A DNA stretch of 64,000 nt, from positions 1,860,001 through 1,924,000 of the forward strand of contig NZ_JAMLFW010000001.1 in assembly GCF_024256385.1 (NCBI RefSeq), in the 5' to 3' direction. Positions 46,530-54,718 of the stretch are shown here, in pieces (within the stretch, counting starts at the first letter, position 1; each line of letters starts with the position of its first letter). A program made the position numbers and the translations under genes. Source of the stretch: Anatilimnocola floriformis. GTDB lineage: Bacteria; Planctomycetota; Planctomycetia; Pirellulales; Pirellulaceae. The notes under the pieces were generated by a model. The model ran no database searches, was not told where the DNA came from, and saw only the letters and a list, made by a program, of their open reading frames with translations.

Positions 46530-46985
46530 ATGATTCAAGAAGGTGACGGCGCAGGGGATTGCGGAGAAGTATCGGATCTCAACGAAGTGCGTTCGAGATT
46601 TGCGGCAACTGCGTGCAGAGACGGGCCAACTCACACCGCGCCAAAGCATGCAACGGAGCAGCAGCGGCCCGATGTCGTTGATCGCCGCACGTGTTGGTGC
46701 TTCTGGCGGGCCTCGCTCGATTATCGCCGGTTGGTGTTTCTCGATGAAACCGGAGCCGACACGAAGATGGCGCGGCGGTTCGGCCGTGCGTGGCGTGGCC
46801 ACCGCTTGGTGGCTCACGTGCCGCATGGACATTGGAAGACACGACCTTTGTCGGCGGACTGCGCGCGACGGGCCTCACCACTCCGCTGGTGGTCGACGGC
46901 CCGATAAATGGGTAACTCTTCCTCGCCTACGCCCAACAACAACTCGCGCCGGCGCTCAAGCCTGGCGGCATTCTGATCCGCAACA
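46530..46985 (+). pseudogene. IS630-family transposase relic
   Basis: Recognisable pieces in different frames: the N-terminal helix-turn-helix (AQGIAEKYRISTKCVRDLR), then LDYRRLVFLDETGADTKMAR and VAHVPHGHW, a DDE-domain segment typical of IS630. A third frame carries TTFVGGLRATGLTTPLVVDG, an in-frame stop, then LFLAYAQQQLAPALKPGG. At least two frameshifts and one stop make it inactive, and the C-terminal DDE Glu region is missing. Inverted repeats were not identified. It occupies most of the 830 bases between the integrase pair and the methyltransferase gene; the remainder of that gap shows nothing I can identify. Confidence 0.8.
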
Positions 46986-47083
46986 GTGATTCGGTCCGGC
47001 TCGCCTTGGGTTGGCGCTGAACCCGAGAACCTTACACAAGTTCGTGGATCAGATCGGCGGTGGATGCATTGGCGCAAGGATAT

Positions 47084-48250
47084 TCATGCCGATAACGGGC
47101 GACGATCTGCAAGTAGACATTCACTGCCGATAAAAAATGTCCTGTGTAGCAAGTCGAGCGCACTAGAGTTGTCGCCGGCGTGAACCTGACCGTCGGAGAG
47201 AGCATAATTCAGCATGCCCTCGGCATCGGCGAATAGCGCCCAAACGTCTATATATAGAAACGATCGTTGCGCACACATTTCGCGCAGCATTCGATTCAAT
47301 GTCTGCGTAAATCTGCTGCGTGCAGAATTGTCTCCCACAAATGGTAGGGTCGAATCTTGCCGAGACAATTCAACTCTGGCCGGCGGTATGACGCTGACCA
47401 CTCCAAACTGCACGCGCGGAAAATGATCCGCATTGCGCTGAAGTGCATTCAGGTAATTGGTCACGAGGGTAGTGAGGATTTCTTCTTCGCCACGCCCAGC
47501 CTCGCACTGTCGCGCTACGTGACAGCGGCAGTCAACCTCGCCGTAGCACCACAAAACACGATCACCGGGCGCAATCGCGTGGCTGGAGACATCGAGTCCG
47601 TCGCGACCGATACGGTGCATGGTTACCGAATCCATGCGCTGAATCCGTACCCCGGGGAAACCTCCAAACGTGTATTCGCTATGGCTGTCCCCAAATATCC
47701 AAAGTTGCTTGCTTGTTGCGATTGGCATTGCCTCGGCCGTGACATTCAGGCTGATTAACTGCCCGCGAAATCTCACTTCACTGGCATCTCGAAATAGACC
47801 AAATGTGGGATGCCTTTGGATGTTCACAAAGCTAGCGGAGCGCAAGTACTTCTCCAAGAATTCAGAGGTCCAGCCGGCCAGATGGTAATCTTGGTTGTCG
47901 ACTTGGCCCCCAAACATCATTCGCATTAAAAGAAAGCGTTCTTGGAAAGTCAGCTTGTCTCTTGCTACGAAAATCCTCGCCAGCACGTCCAGATCGGGCA
48001 CTGAAATGTAGACCTTGCCGCCGGGAATAAGAATTCGGTGGCATTCGCGCAAAACCTGAGGTGCTTCGGCTGCATAGTCGAAGTGCTCGAATAAGTCGGC
48101 GAAGTAGATTTCGCTGAACTCATGCGATGAGAACCTGGAAAGGTCTAGCGGATCGCCGACATGGTCGACATGCGGAGCAGGAACTCGAGCGAAAACCTCC
48201 CAATCGGAGTGTCTTATTTTTCCGCCTAGATGCAATTTGCGTAGTGTCAC
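47084..48250 (-). CDS. SAM methyltransferase fused to an SGNH-like domain
   Basis: 388 residues. The first 170 match class I methyltransferases of glycan clusters: LHLGGKIRHSDWEVF, HVGDPLDLSRF, IYFADLFEHFDY and LRECHRILIPGGKVYISVPD. From about residue 185 a second domain starts (LWIFGDSHSEYTFGGFPG) and ends near SDGQVHAGDNSSALDLL. The GDSH block resembles SGNH/GDSL hydrolases, with DGQVH as a possible D-x-x-H block. It lies between the IS630 relic and sugar genes, so it probably modifies a surface glycan. The last residues run close to the IS relic and may have been altered by it. Confidence 0.8.
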   Translation of the reverse strand: MTLRKLHLGGKIRHSDWEVFARVPAPHVDHVGDPLDLSRFSSHEFSEIYFADLFEHFDYAAEAPQVLRECHRILIPGGKVYISVPDLDVLARIFVARDKLTFQERFLLMRMMFGGQVDNQDYHLAGWTSEFLEKYLRSASFVNIQRHPTFGLFRDASEVRFRGQLISLNVTAEAMPIATSKQLWIFGDSHSEYTFGGFPGVRIQRMDSVTMHRIGRDGLDVSSHAIAPGDRVLWCYGEVDCRCHVARQCEAGRGEEEILTTLVTNYLNALQRNADHFPRVQFGVVSVIPPARVELSRQDSTLPFVGDNSARSRFTQTLNRMLREMCAQRSFLYIDVWALFADAEGMLNYALSDGQVHAGDNSSALDLLHRTFFIGSECLLADRRPLSA

Positions 48251-48521
48251 GGAATCGTCGCCCAGTATACTAAGCGAGCATTGCGGCTGACGGCGACGTA
48301 GTTCATTGAATGAGCGATCCGCGTTCCCAGAATGTTCATTGCAATCGACGTGTACCTATTGATGCGGGACGCGCCTTGTCGAAATGATTGCGTGAAGCAT
48401 ACCGATTCAACTTGAAGTCGCAAGGCTACCAGACCCATGTTGCAAAGCCATTAGTTGACAGGCTTTGCTGGTCCTCTCCGCTGCAGTTCCACTCAATTGC
48501 TAAACGCGTTTGCGAGTTGCG

Positions 48522-49187
48522 ATGAACGAGTTCAACGCTAACCAGGCTGCTAACAATCCCTTTGGCGGCGCATTCAATGGGCAATCAGGCCGGCTCGCAA
48601 TTTTTGAAGAGTTGGAGCGAGCATTTACCTTTGCGGGAGCCGTGGAAACGGGCACTTACACAGGATCGACTACTGAATACCTGGCCAAGACGAAGATCCC
48701 AGCGATCCAGTCGTTTGAGAGTTCGCGCGAACGGGCAACTCAGGCTGCAGTTCGCTTGGCGGCATACCGGCAAGTTCAGGTGAACAATGTTGACTCCGTT
48801 GCCGGGCTCACGGAACTGGCAGCGCGAAATAGCTTTCCCAAGACAAATGTATTTTTCTATCTCGATGCTCACTGGGAAGAGAAATTGCCACTCGCCGAAG
48901 AGGTTCGAATCATTCTTAAGCACTGGAAACGCTCGATCGTGATGGTCGACGACTTCGAGGTGCCAGATGACTCAGGCTATGGCTTTGACGACTATGGCCC
49001 CGATCGCCGCCTGGCTGAGTCTCTGATCAATTCGCTACTGCCGCCGAAATGGCAATTTCTATATCCCACGATGCATAGCGGTCAGGAAACCGGTCGCCGC
49101 CGCGGCTGTGTGGTATTTGCGACCGATCGCTTCACGTGCATCTCGCTCCAGAACATTCCCTTGCTGCGCGCCGCATTCTCGGCTTAG
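48522..49187 (+). CDS. Class I SAM-methyltransferase-like protein
   Basis: 221 residues from ATG 48522; a TTG four codons upstream is possible. The order of elements is that of a small Rossmann-fold methyltransferase: GAVETGTYTGSTTEYLA (motif I position), IQSFESSRERATQAAVRLAA, FFYLDAHWEEKLPLAEEVRI (motif IV-like LDAHW) and SIVMVDDFEVPDDSGYGFDD. The LDAHW text with acidic residues recalls enzymes acting on sugars or glycopeptides. Context is the same glycan cassette. It overlaps the convergent next methyltransferase by four bases at the stops. The acceptor is unknown. Confidence 0.75.
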   Translation: MNEFNANQAANNPFGGAFNGQSGRLAIFEELERAFTFAGAVETGTYTGSTTEYLAKTKIPAIQSFESSRERATQAAVRLAAYRQVQVNNVDSVAGLTELAARNSFPKTNVFFYLDAHWEEKLPLAEEVRIILKHWKRSIVMVDDFEVPDDSGYGFDDYGPDRRLAESLINSLLPPKWQFLYPTMHSGQETGRRRGCVVFATDRFTCISLQNIPLLRAAFSA

Positions 49188-49930
49188 CGTTTTCCGTTAG
49201 CAAAACCTCGACAATCGGGCAGCCGCTTTGGCGCCCCGACTAACTTCCAGGTGCGGACGTTATTAAAACCGGCCGCGTTCAACAGGGCGGCCAAGCAACT
49301 CAATGTTGGACACCACCAATTGGTGGTGTTGTTTCCATATTCGTTGCCGGGGTAGAACTCCATTACCACGTCATTGTTCGAATACCCTTTGCCAATTCCA
49401 CCGCGATAAGGGCTGAAGTCATCCAGAATTGCCGATTCAAGGAATATTTCTTCATTGCACACAGCGGCCAAACGATCGAGCGCGAGTAATGGATGCCGCA
49501 GGTGATAAATCACCCCAAAGCAGAAGACGACGTCAAACCGGCCAAAGCGGGCCTCGGTGACATCGTAGACGGAGATTTCCTCGCGATGGCACTTCTGCGA
49601 GTCATACCCAAATGCCTCGCGGCAAAGATCGAATGTCTCCCATGCCTTTCTATCGGACGAATTCAGCGTTCCCAGGTAGTCCGAAAAATCATCAATCGCG
49701 ACAACTTCTGTGGCGCCGCGTTTGATCGCTTCAAACGTCCAATATCCATCCCAAGCGCCGACATCTAACACACGCTTGCCGGTTAGATCGGCGGGAATTC
49801 CATATAGCTTGGCATTGAGAGGCGCCCACCCCGGAGTTGTGACGCCGCCTGGCAGTTCAACGCGATGGTACCAAAAGGGGTACGAGGCAACTTTTTCTGC
49901 AAGTGTCGGTTCTTGAGCGGTGTCGTTCAT
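49184..49930 (-). CDS. CmoB-like SAM-dependent methyltransferase
   Basis: 248 residues from ATG 49930. Motif I is RVLDVGAWDGYWTFEAIKRG; acidic post-I is VVAIDDF; motif IV is FDVVFCFGVIYHLRHPLLAL, which matches the CmoB/tRNA (mo5U34) methyltransferase-like group. The N-terminal HRVELPGGVTTPGW is shared by glycan-cluster relatives. True CmoB has a longer N-terminal region and acts on tRNA; position in this sugar cassette argues for a small glycan or lipid acceptor. This is inference. It diverges from gmd across about 140 bases. Confidence 0.82.
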   Translation of the reverse strand: MNDTAQEPTLAEKVASYPFWYHRVELPGGVTTPGWAPLNAKLYGIPADLTGKRVLDVGAWDGYWTFEAIKRGATEVVAIDDFSDYLGTLNSSDRKAWETFDLCREAFGYDSQKCHREEISVYDVTEARFGRFDVVFCFGVIYHLRHPLLALDRLAAVCNEEIFLESAILDDFSPYRGGIGKGYSNNDVVMEFYPGNEYGNNTTNWWCPTLSCLAALLNAAGFNNVRTWKLVGAPKRLPDCRGFANGKR

Positions 49931-50071
49931 GAGCTGCAATCCAATTCACTGAAATGATGGTTGCAATTTGCCTGCGTTTCTTGCACGATACACGCCCCTC
50001 CAAACCATGATCGGTAGAGGTGCGGAGTCAACATACCGATTCACACTTCGGAAAGCAAAGCTATCAAAGTC

Positions 50072-51100
50072 ATGTCGCAAGTCGATTTTCCGCCGAAATG
50101 CGGTAAGCGCGCTCTCATTACCGGCATCACGGGCCAGGATGGCTCGTATTTGACCGAACTGCTGTTGAGCAAGGGGTACGAGGTATTTGGAATCATTCGC
50201 AGGTCATCGTCGTTCAACACGACGCGCATCGACCACATCTATCAAGATCCACACGCGACCGATAGACGCTTGGTTCTGATTTATGGAGACCTCTCTGACG
50301 GTTCGTCGCTCAATCGAATCGTACGGGATGTTCAGCCGCATGAGATCTACAATCTCGGCGCGCAATCGCACGTGCGAGTATCGTTCGACACACCCGAGTA
50401 CACGGCCGATATCACGGGCCTCGGCACGATTCGGCTGCTTGAGGCGATTCGCGAAAGCGCGCAGTCGTGCAAGTTTTATCAAGCTTCGTCCTCAGAACTC
50501 TACGGCAACGCCCCAGCGCCACAAAACGAGCTCACTCCGTTCGATCCCCGCAGCCCCTATGCCGCTGCCAAGGCTTACTCGTTTTACATCACGCGAAATT
50601 ATCGCGAAGCTTACGGAATGTTTGCGGTCAACGGCATTCTCTTCAACCACGAGTCGCCGCGCCGCGGCGAGACCTTTGTCACGCGCAAGATCACCCGCGC
50701 TGTCGCCAACATCAAGCAGGGCCGGCAAAAGAAGCTTTACCTCGGCAATCTGGATGCTCGCCGCGACTGGGGCTTTGCGAAAGAGTACGTTGCCGCGATG
50801 TGGAAAATGTTGCAACAGCCTGAGCCAGATGACTACGTGATCGCCACTGGCGAAACTCATTCCGTTCAGGAGTTCGTCGAAGCGGCCTTCGGTCATGCAG
50901 GACTTGAATGGCGCGATTTTGTCGAGATCGATCCCAAATACTTTCGGCCTTCCGAGGTCAACATACTCTTGGGCGATGCCACGAAGGCGGAGCGCGAGTT
51001 GGGCTGGAAAGCCGAGACGACTTTCTCGCAGTTGGTGCAGTTGATGGTCGAGTCGGATATGCACGAAGTGAAACTGGAAATCGAAGGTAAAGGTCGATGA
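50072..51100 (+). CDS. gmd: GDP-mannose 4,6-dehydratase
   Basis: 342 residues, normal for the family. It is an NAD(P)-dependent short-chain dehydrogenase/reductase that turns GDP-D-mannose into GDP-4-keto-6-deoxy-D-mannose. The Rossmann glycine motif is [27 protein letters not shown] is the typical Gmd coenzyme-binding text. [10 protein letters not shown] and [16 protein letters not shown] are family-specific. Catalytic Tyr/Lys is in YAAAKAY, followed by [19 protein letters not shown]. Its TGA overlaps the ATG of the next gene (ATGA at 51097-51100), which catalyses the following step. Confidence 0.97.
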   Translation: MSQVDFPPKCGKRALITGITGQDGSYLTELLLSKGYEVFGIIRRSSSFNTTRIDHIYQDPHATDRRLVLIYGDLSDGSSLNRIVRDVQPHEIYNLGAQSHVRVSFDTPEYTADITGLGTIRLLEAIRESAQSCKFYQASSSELYGNAPAPQNELTPFDPRSPYAAAKAYSFYITRNYREAYGMFAVNGILFNHESPRRGETFVTRKITRAVANIKQGRQKKLYLGNLDARRDWGFAKEYVAAMWKMLQQPEPDDYVIATGETHSVQEFVEAAFGHAGLEWRDFVEIDPKYFRPSEVNILLGDATKAERELGWKAETTFSQLVQLMVESDMHEVKLEIEGKGR

Positions 51101-52029
51101 ACTGGGAAACCACTTCGGTAGTAGTGACAGGCGGCGCAGGCTTCCTCGGGTCGTTCGTGGTCGAGGGCTTGCGCTCGCGTGGCTGCACAAATATTACGGT
51201 GCCACGTTCCGCAAGTTGCGACTTACGCAACCGCGCCGAGATCAGAAGCCTCCTGGAAGCGTCTCGGCCAGACCTGATTTTTCATCTCGCGGCCACCGTG
51301 GGTGGAATCGGCGCCAATCAGGTCAACCCTGGCCGTTTTTTCTTCGACAATGCAGTCATGGGTATCGAGTTGATCGAGCAGTCGCGGCAACTGGGCATTC
51401 CCAAAGTAGTCATCGTGGGCACCGTCTGTGCCTATCCAAAATTCACGGCCGTGCCGTTTCGCGAAGACGATTTGTGGGACGGCTATCCAGAGGAAACCAA
51501 CGCTCCGTATGGCCTGGCGAAGAAGATGTTGCTCGTGCAAGCCCAAGCCTACCGTCAGCAGTACGGGTTCAATTCGATCTATCTTTTGCCGGCGAATCTT
51601 TATGGTCCGCGCGACAATTTTGAGCCTGCGAGCTCGCATGTGATCCCAGCGCTGATTCGGAAATGCGTGGAAGCCAAGCAACAAGGCCAGCCAGCCATTA
51701 CACTTTGGGGCGACGGCTCTGCGACGCGTGAGTTTCTGTATGCCAGCGATGCTGCTGAGGGATTGCTGCAGGCGGCTGAGAAGTACGACGGCGCAGAGCC
51801 AGTCAATCTTGGTACCGGCAACGAAATCTCCATTCGCGAATTAGCCAAGCTAATTGCGGCTGAGGTCGGCTACCTCGGCAGCGTCGAGTGGGACACTTCC
51901 AAGCCGAACGGCCAACCACGCCGTGCCCTCGACCATCAGCGAGCCGAGAGCCTATTTGGTTTTCGCGCAGCCACCCCGCTTGTGGTCGGCTTGCGGCAGA
52001 CTGTGCAATGGTATCTGGCGCAGCTCTAA
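51097..52029 (+). CDS. fcl: GDP-L-fucose synthase
   Basis: 310 residues, normal size. This SDR epimerase/reductase converts the Gmd product to GDP-L-fucose. NADP motif: [26 protein letters not shown] is diagnostic of Fcl (WcaG). The catalytic triad is Ser/Cys in GTVCAYP, then Tyr and Lys in [29 protein letters not shown] and [12 protein letters not shown] are also typical. Coupled to gmd by overlap, it forms a two-gene GDP-fucose unit feeding surface glycosylation. The stop overlaps that of the convergent OGT-fusion gene by four bases. Confidence 0.96.
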   Translation: MNWETTSVVVTGGAGFLGSFVVEGLRSRGCTNITVPRSASCDLRNRAEIRSLLEASRPDLIFHLAATVGGIGANQVNPGRFFFDNAVMGIELIEQSRQLGIPKVVIVGTVCAYPKFTAVPFREDDLWDGYPEETNAPYGLAKKMLLVQAQAYRQQYGFNSIYLLPANLYGPRDNFEPASSHVIPALIRKCVEAKQQGQPAITLWGDGSATREFLYASDAAEGLLQAAEKYDGAEPVNLGTGNEISIRELAKLIAAEVGYLGSVEWDTSKPNGQPRRALDHQRAESLFGFRAATPLVVGLRQTVQWYLAQL

Positions 52030-54515
52030 GGCAAATTGGCGTACATTTGCGAGAAGGCGTCCTCCAGTTCGCGCGTGAATCCCGCCACATCGCAGATGTC
52101 GCTGGAGAAAAAATGTTCTCGTTGTTCTTCACGCAGACCTTCGAGCAATTCTAACGCCGACGCCAGATCGACCGCAGCTTCGACATATTCCTGCGGCGTC
52201 TTCGCCACCAAGTCGTCAAGTCCCAGCCGTCTCAGCAAGCCGGACGATGCTCGTCGGCAGTACGTCTCGCCTTCCAGAGTGATGATCGGCACCGACATGG
52301 TCAGTGTTTCCAACGTCGTCATCGTCCCCTGGTACGGAAACGAGTCCAATGCGATATCGACGTCGCCGATCGCTTCCAGGTGACTATCGAGGCTCGGTCG
52401 AGACTTCCAAAAATGGAGCCGTCGCGTATCGATTCCTTCGGTCGCGAACACGGCGCGAACGTATTCTTGAATGGCGGCGGATTCATAACGGTCGCCATAT
52501 TTAAATGCCAGGACGCTGCTCGGAACGCGACGAAGGACTTCGGCCCAAGTTCGCAGTGCAAGAGGCGATATCTTGGCGATGTTATTAAAGCAACCAAAAG
52601 TCAGATACCCGTTCTTGCGGCGCGGCAGTGGCGAAAGGGGTGGCAGCTTCTGCGGTCGGGCATAGCACAAAAAGCCCCTGCTCAAGCGGATCAGTTTTTC
52701 ACTGTGCCATTGGTCCGTTTGGCCGCGCGGATCGCAATAGTCATCGGTAATTCGATAATCGATTTCGGCCAGCCCAGAGCTGTCGGGGTAACCGAGGAAA
52801 GACACTTGGACGGGCGCGGCACGCTGGGCAAAGATTTCCAAACGGTTGCCGCCGCCGGTAAATCCTCCCAGGTCCACGAGGATATCGATTTCATCTTTCT
52901 GAATCTGCTTGAACAAATCCGCGGAAGAGGACTCGTGAACCTTGGAAAATTTGGTGGCCGCGTTGCTGGTGCGAACCGTCCATTCGTCGTGTTGAACGCC
53001 GTGGTGGTAGCAATGAATTTCGAACTTCGTTTTGTCGTGCGTGGCGATGATGGGATGCATCAACTTGCCCACAGGATGTGTGTAGAAGTCGGCGGCCACG
53101 TAACCCACGCGCAGAGGCCGCACATTCCGCCGTCGCGCGATCGGTTTCAATTCCGGCTCTCTGCGTTTCCAATACTGCGAAAGTCGAAAGTGCTCGGCGG
53201 CGATCGAGTCGGGCGTTTCCCGATCGGAATAGTGCAAGTACATCAGATAGTTGGCGGCGGCTACGTAGTACAGGGGCCGCAATTCTAACGCACGTCGTAA
53301 ATAGTGCAGGCATTCGTCAATCCGGCCCGCCGCGATCAGGTCTTCGGCAAGATAGAAGCAATGCTCTGCATTCTTGGGCTCGAGTTCTGTCAATCGCCGA
53401 CGATACGGGATCGTCTCGAATCGTCGTTTGGCGCCGCTCAGTGCGAGCACCATGTTCGAGAGTGCGAGGGCGAAGTTAGGATCGAGTTTCAAGGCGCGTT
53501 TGAGCTCGACCTCGGCCCATTCGTTCAACTCAAGCTTGTGCAAACAATAGCCAAGATTGTTGAGCGCGAGCGCGTGAGCCGGCTTGGCGGCAACAATCTG
53601 CTGATAGATCGGAACGGCTTGCTCAAACTGTTTCTCGTTCGTCAGGCGGTTGGCTTCCGCAAACTTTTGCTCAACGTCTGGCGCGGCAAAGGGAATATCG
53701 CCAGTAACGAGATAGTTGGGGCGCGGAGGACGAGGGTGCTCGTACCCTAAAATTTGCAAAATATCCTGGTAATCGGAGTTTTTGCTCAGGCGATCCAGCA
53801 TGTCTTGCTCGACCTGAGGGAGCGGTCGTGGCTCGATCGTTTGGATGTTGAACGACATATTGCCGGTGATCTTGTCATACGAGCGCCACCGCTGCTGATA
53901 CTTCACGTCGAAGTTGAGTCGCAGCTTTTCGCACATCTCATTCAATCGTTGATCGGGTTGTCGGCAGAAGTCTTCATAGCGAATGAAGCCGATCTCCTTT
54001 GCCTGTTCCGCGAAGCGGCGCATTCCGTGCAAAACCTGCTCTTCATCCCAAGGCTTGACCACATCAATTGCCCGCAGCGATACCAGCTGTTCTAACGGGT
54101 GGCGAACTGTAGCGGTGCGAACAACATCAAATGATTTGTCAAGCATGACAGAAGTTGTCATCTTATAAGACGGGGTTGATAGGAACGGCAGTCCCGTAAA
54201 GTCGAGATGCGTCCAGTCGCGAATCACCAGCGATTTTCCTTGGCTGCGACACCGCTCTTCGATGAGGCTGATTGCCTGCAAAAACTCCTGGCCGGGATCC
54301 GCGTGCTGTCGACGGGCCTCGTCCTCGCTTAGCAGCTGAAACCATTCTCGTGCTTGATTTCGCGGGCAAAACGAGTCCAAACCCTGCGGATTAATTTCGC
54401 TGAGGAGCACCACATTGCTCATTGCTGCCAGGCAGCGACTGATCAACGTGCCGCCGGTGCGAGCGAGATGATGAACGACACGAATGACGGGCTTTTGCGA
54501 TTGGAGTGTGGCCAT
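52026..54515 (-). CDS. Sulfotransferase - TPR - O-GlcNAc-transferase-type fusion
   Basis: 829 residues from ATG 54515; a TTG nine codons upstream is possible. The N-terminal 240 or so residues look like a sulfotransferase ([20 protein letters not shown] as PAPS-binding loop, [29 protein letters not shown]). TPR repeats follow (about 290-440, [35 protein letters not shown]). The C-terminal 370 residues match GT41 (SPINDLY/OGT): [65 protein letters not shown] and [17 protein letters not shown]. It likely glycosylates, and perhaps sulfates, proteins or glycans. The divergent neighbour is a Ser-rich repeat protein, an attractive substrate (inference). Confidence 0.88.
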   Translation of the reverse strand: MATLQSQKPVIRVVHHLARTGGTLISRCLAAMSNVVLLSEINPQGLDSFCPRNQAREWFQLLSEDEARRQHADPGQEFLQAISLIEERCRSQGKSLVIRDWTHLDFTGLPFLSTPSYKMTTSVMLDKSFDVVRTATVRHPLEQLVSLRAIDVVKPWDEEQVLHGMRRFAEQAKEIGFIRYEDFCRQPDQRLNEMCEKLRLNFDVKYQQRWRSYDKITGNMSFNIQTIEPRPLPQVEQDMLDRLSKNSDYQDILQILGYEHPRPPRPNYLVTGDIPFAAPDVEQKFAEANRLTNEKQFEQAVPIYQQIVAAKPAHALALNNLGYCLHKLELNEWAEVELKRALKLDPNFALALSNMVLALSGAKRRFETIPYRRRLTELEPKNAEHCFYLAEDLIAAGRIDECLHYLRRALELRPLYYVAAANYLMYLHYSDRETPDSIAAEHFRLSQYWKRREPELKPIARRRNVRPLRVGYVAADFYTHPVGKLMHPIIATHDKTKFEIHCYHHGVQHDEWTVRTSNAATKFSKVHESSSADLFKQIQKDEIDILVDLGGFTGGGNRLEIFAQRAAPVQVSFLGYPDSSGLAEIDYRITDDYCDPRGQTDQWHSEKLIRLSRGFLCYARPQKLPPLSPLPRRKNGYLTFGCFNNIAKISPLALRTWAEVLRRVPSSVLAFKYGDRYESAAIQEYVRAVFATEGIDTRRLHFWKSRPSLDSHLEAIGDVDIALDSFPYQGTMTTLETLTMSVPIITLEGETYCRRASSGLLRRLGLDDLVAKTPQEYVEAAVDLASALELLEGLREEQREHFFSSDICDVAGFTRELEDAFSQMYANLP

Positions 54516-54613
54516 ATTGAGAGGTGCGTTGAAAATTTCCAAATGATTTTTCTACACAGAATTGCATGCAGCAGACGATCTGCGACTTAATTGTCAGAAT
54601 GCTGAACAAATGA

Positions 54614-54642
54614 TTGACATTCAAAAGTGATCACTATATACA
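54614..54642 (+). promoter_or_regulatory. Sigma-70-like promoter for the SGGS-repeat gene
   Basis: A perfect -35 box TTGACA (54614-54619) is separated by 17 bases from TATACA (54637-54642); TACAAT two bases later is an alternative -10. It lies 77 bases before the ATG at 54719 in the divergent region with the OGT-fusion gene. It is the best consensus promoter seen in the window. Confidence 0.6.
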
Positions 54643-54718
54643 ATGCGGGCCACCGTAAGGCATGGCTGTCTTACATCTAATTTGGGACCCTGCAAAAACC
54701 TCTCTCCTGGTGCCCTCT

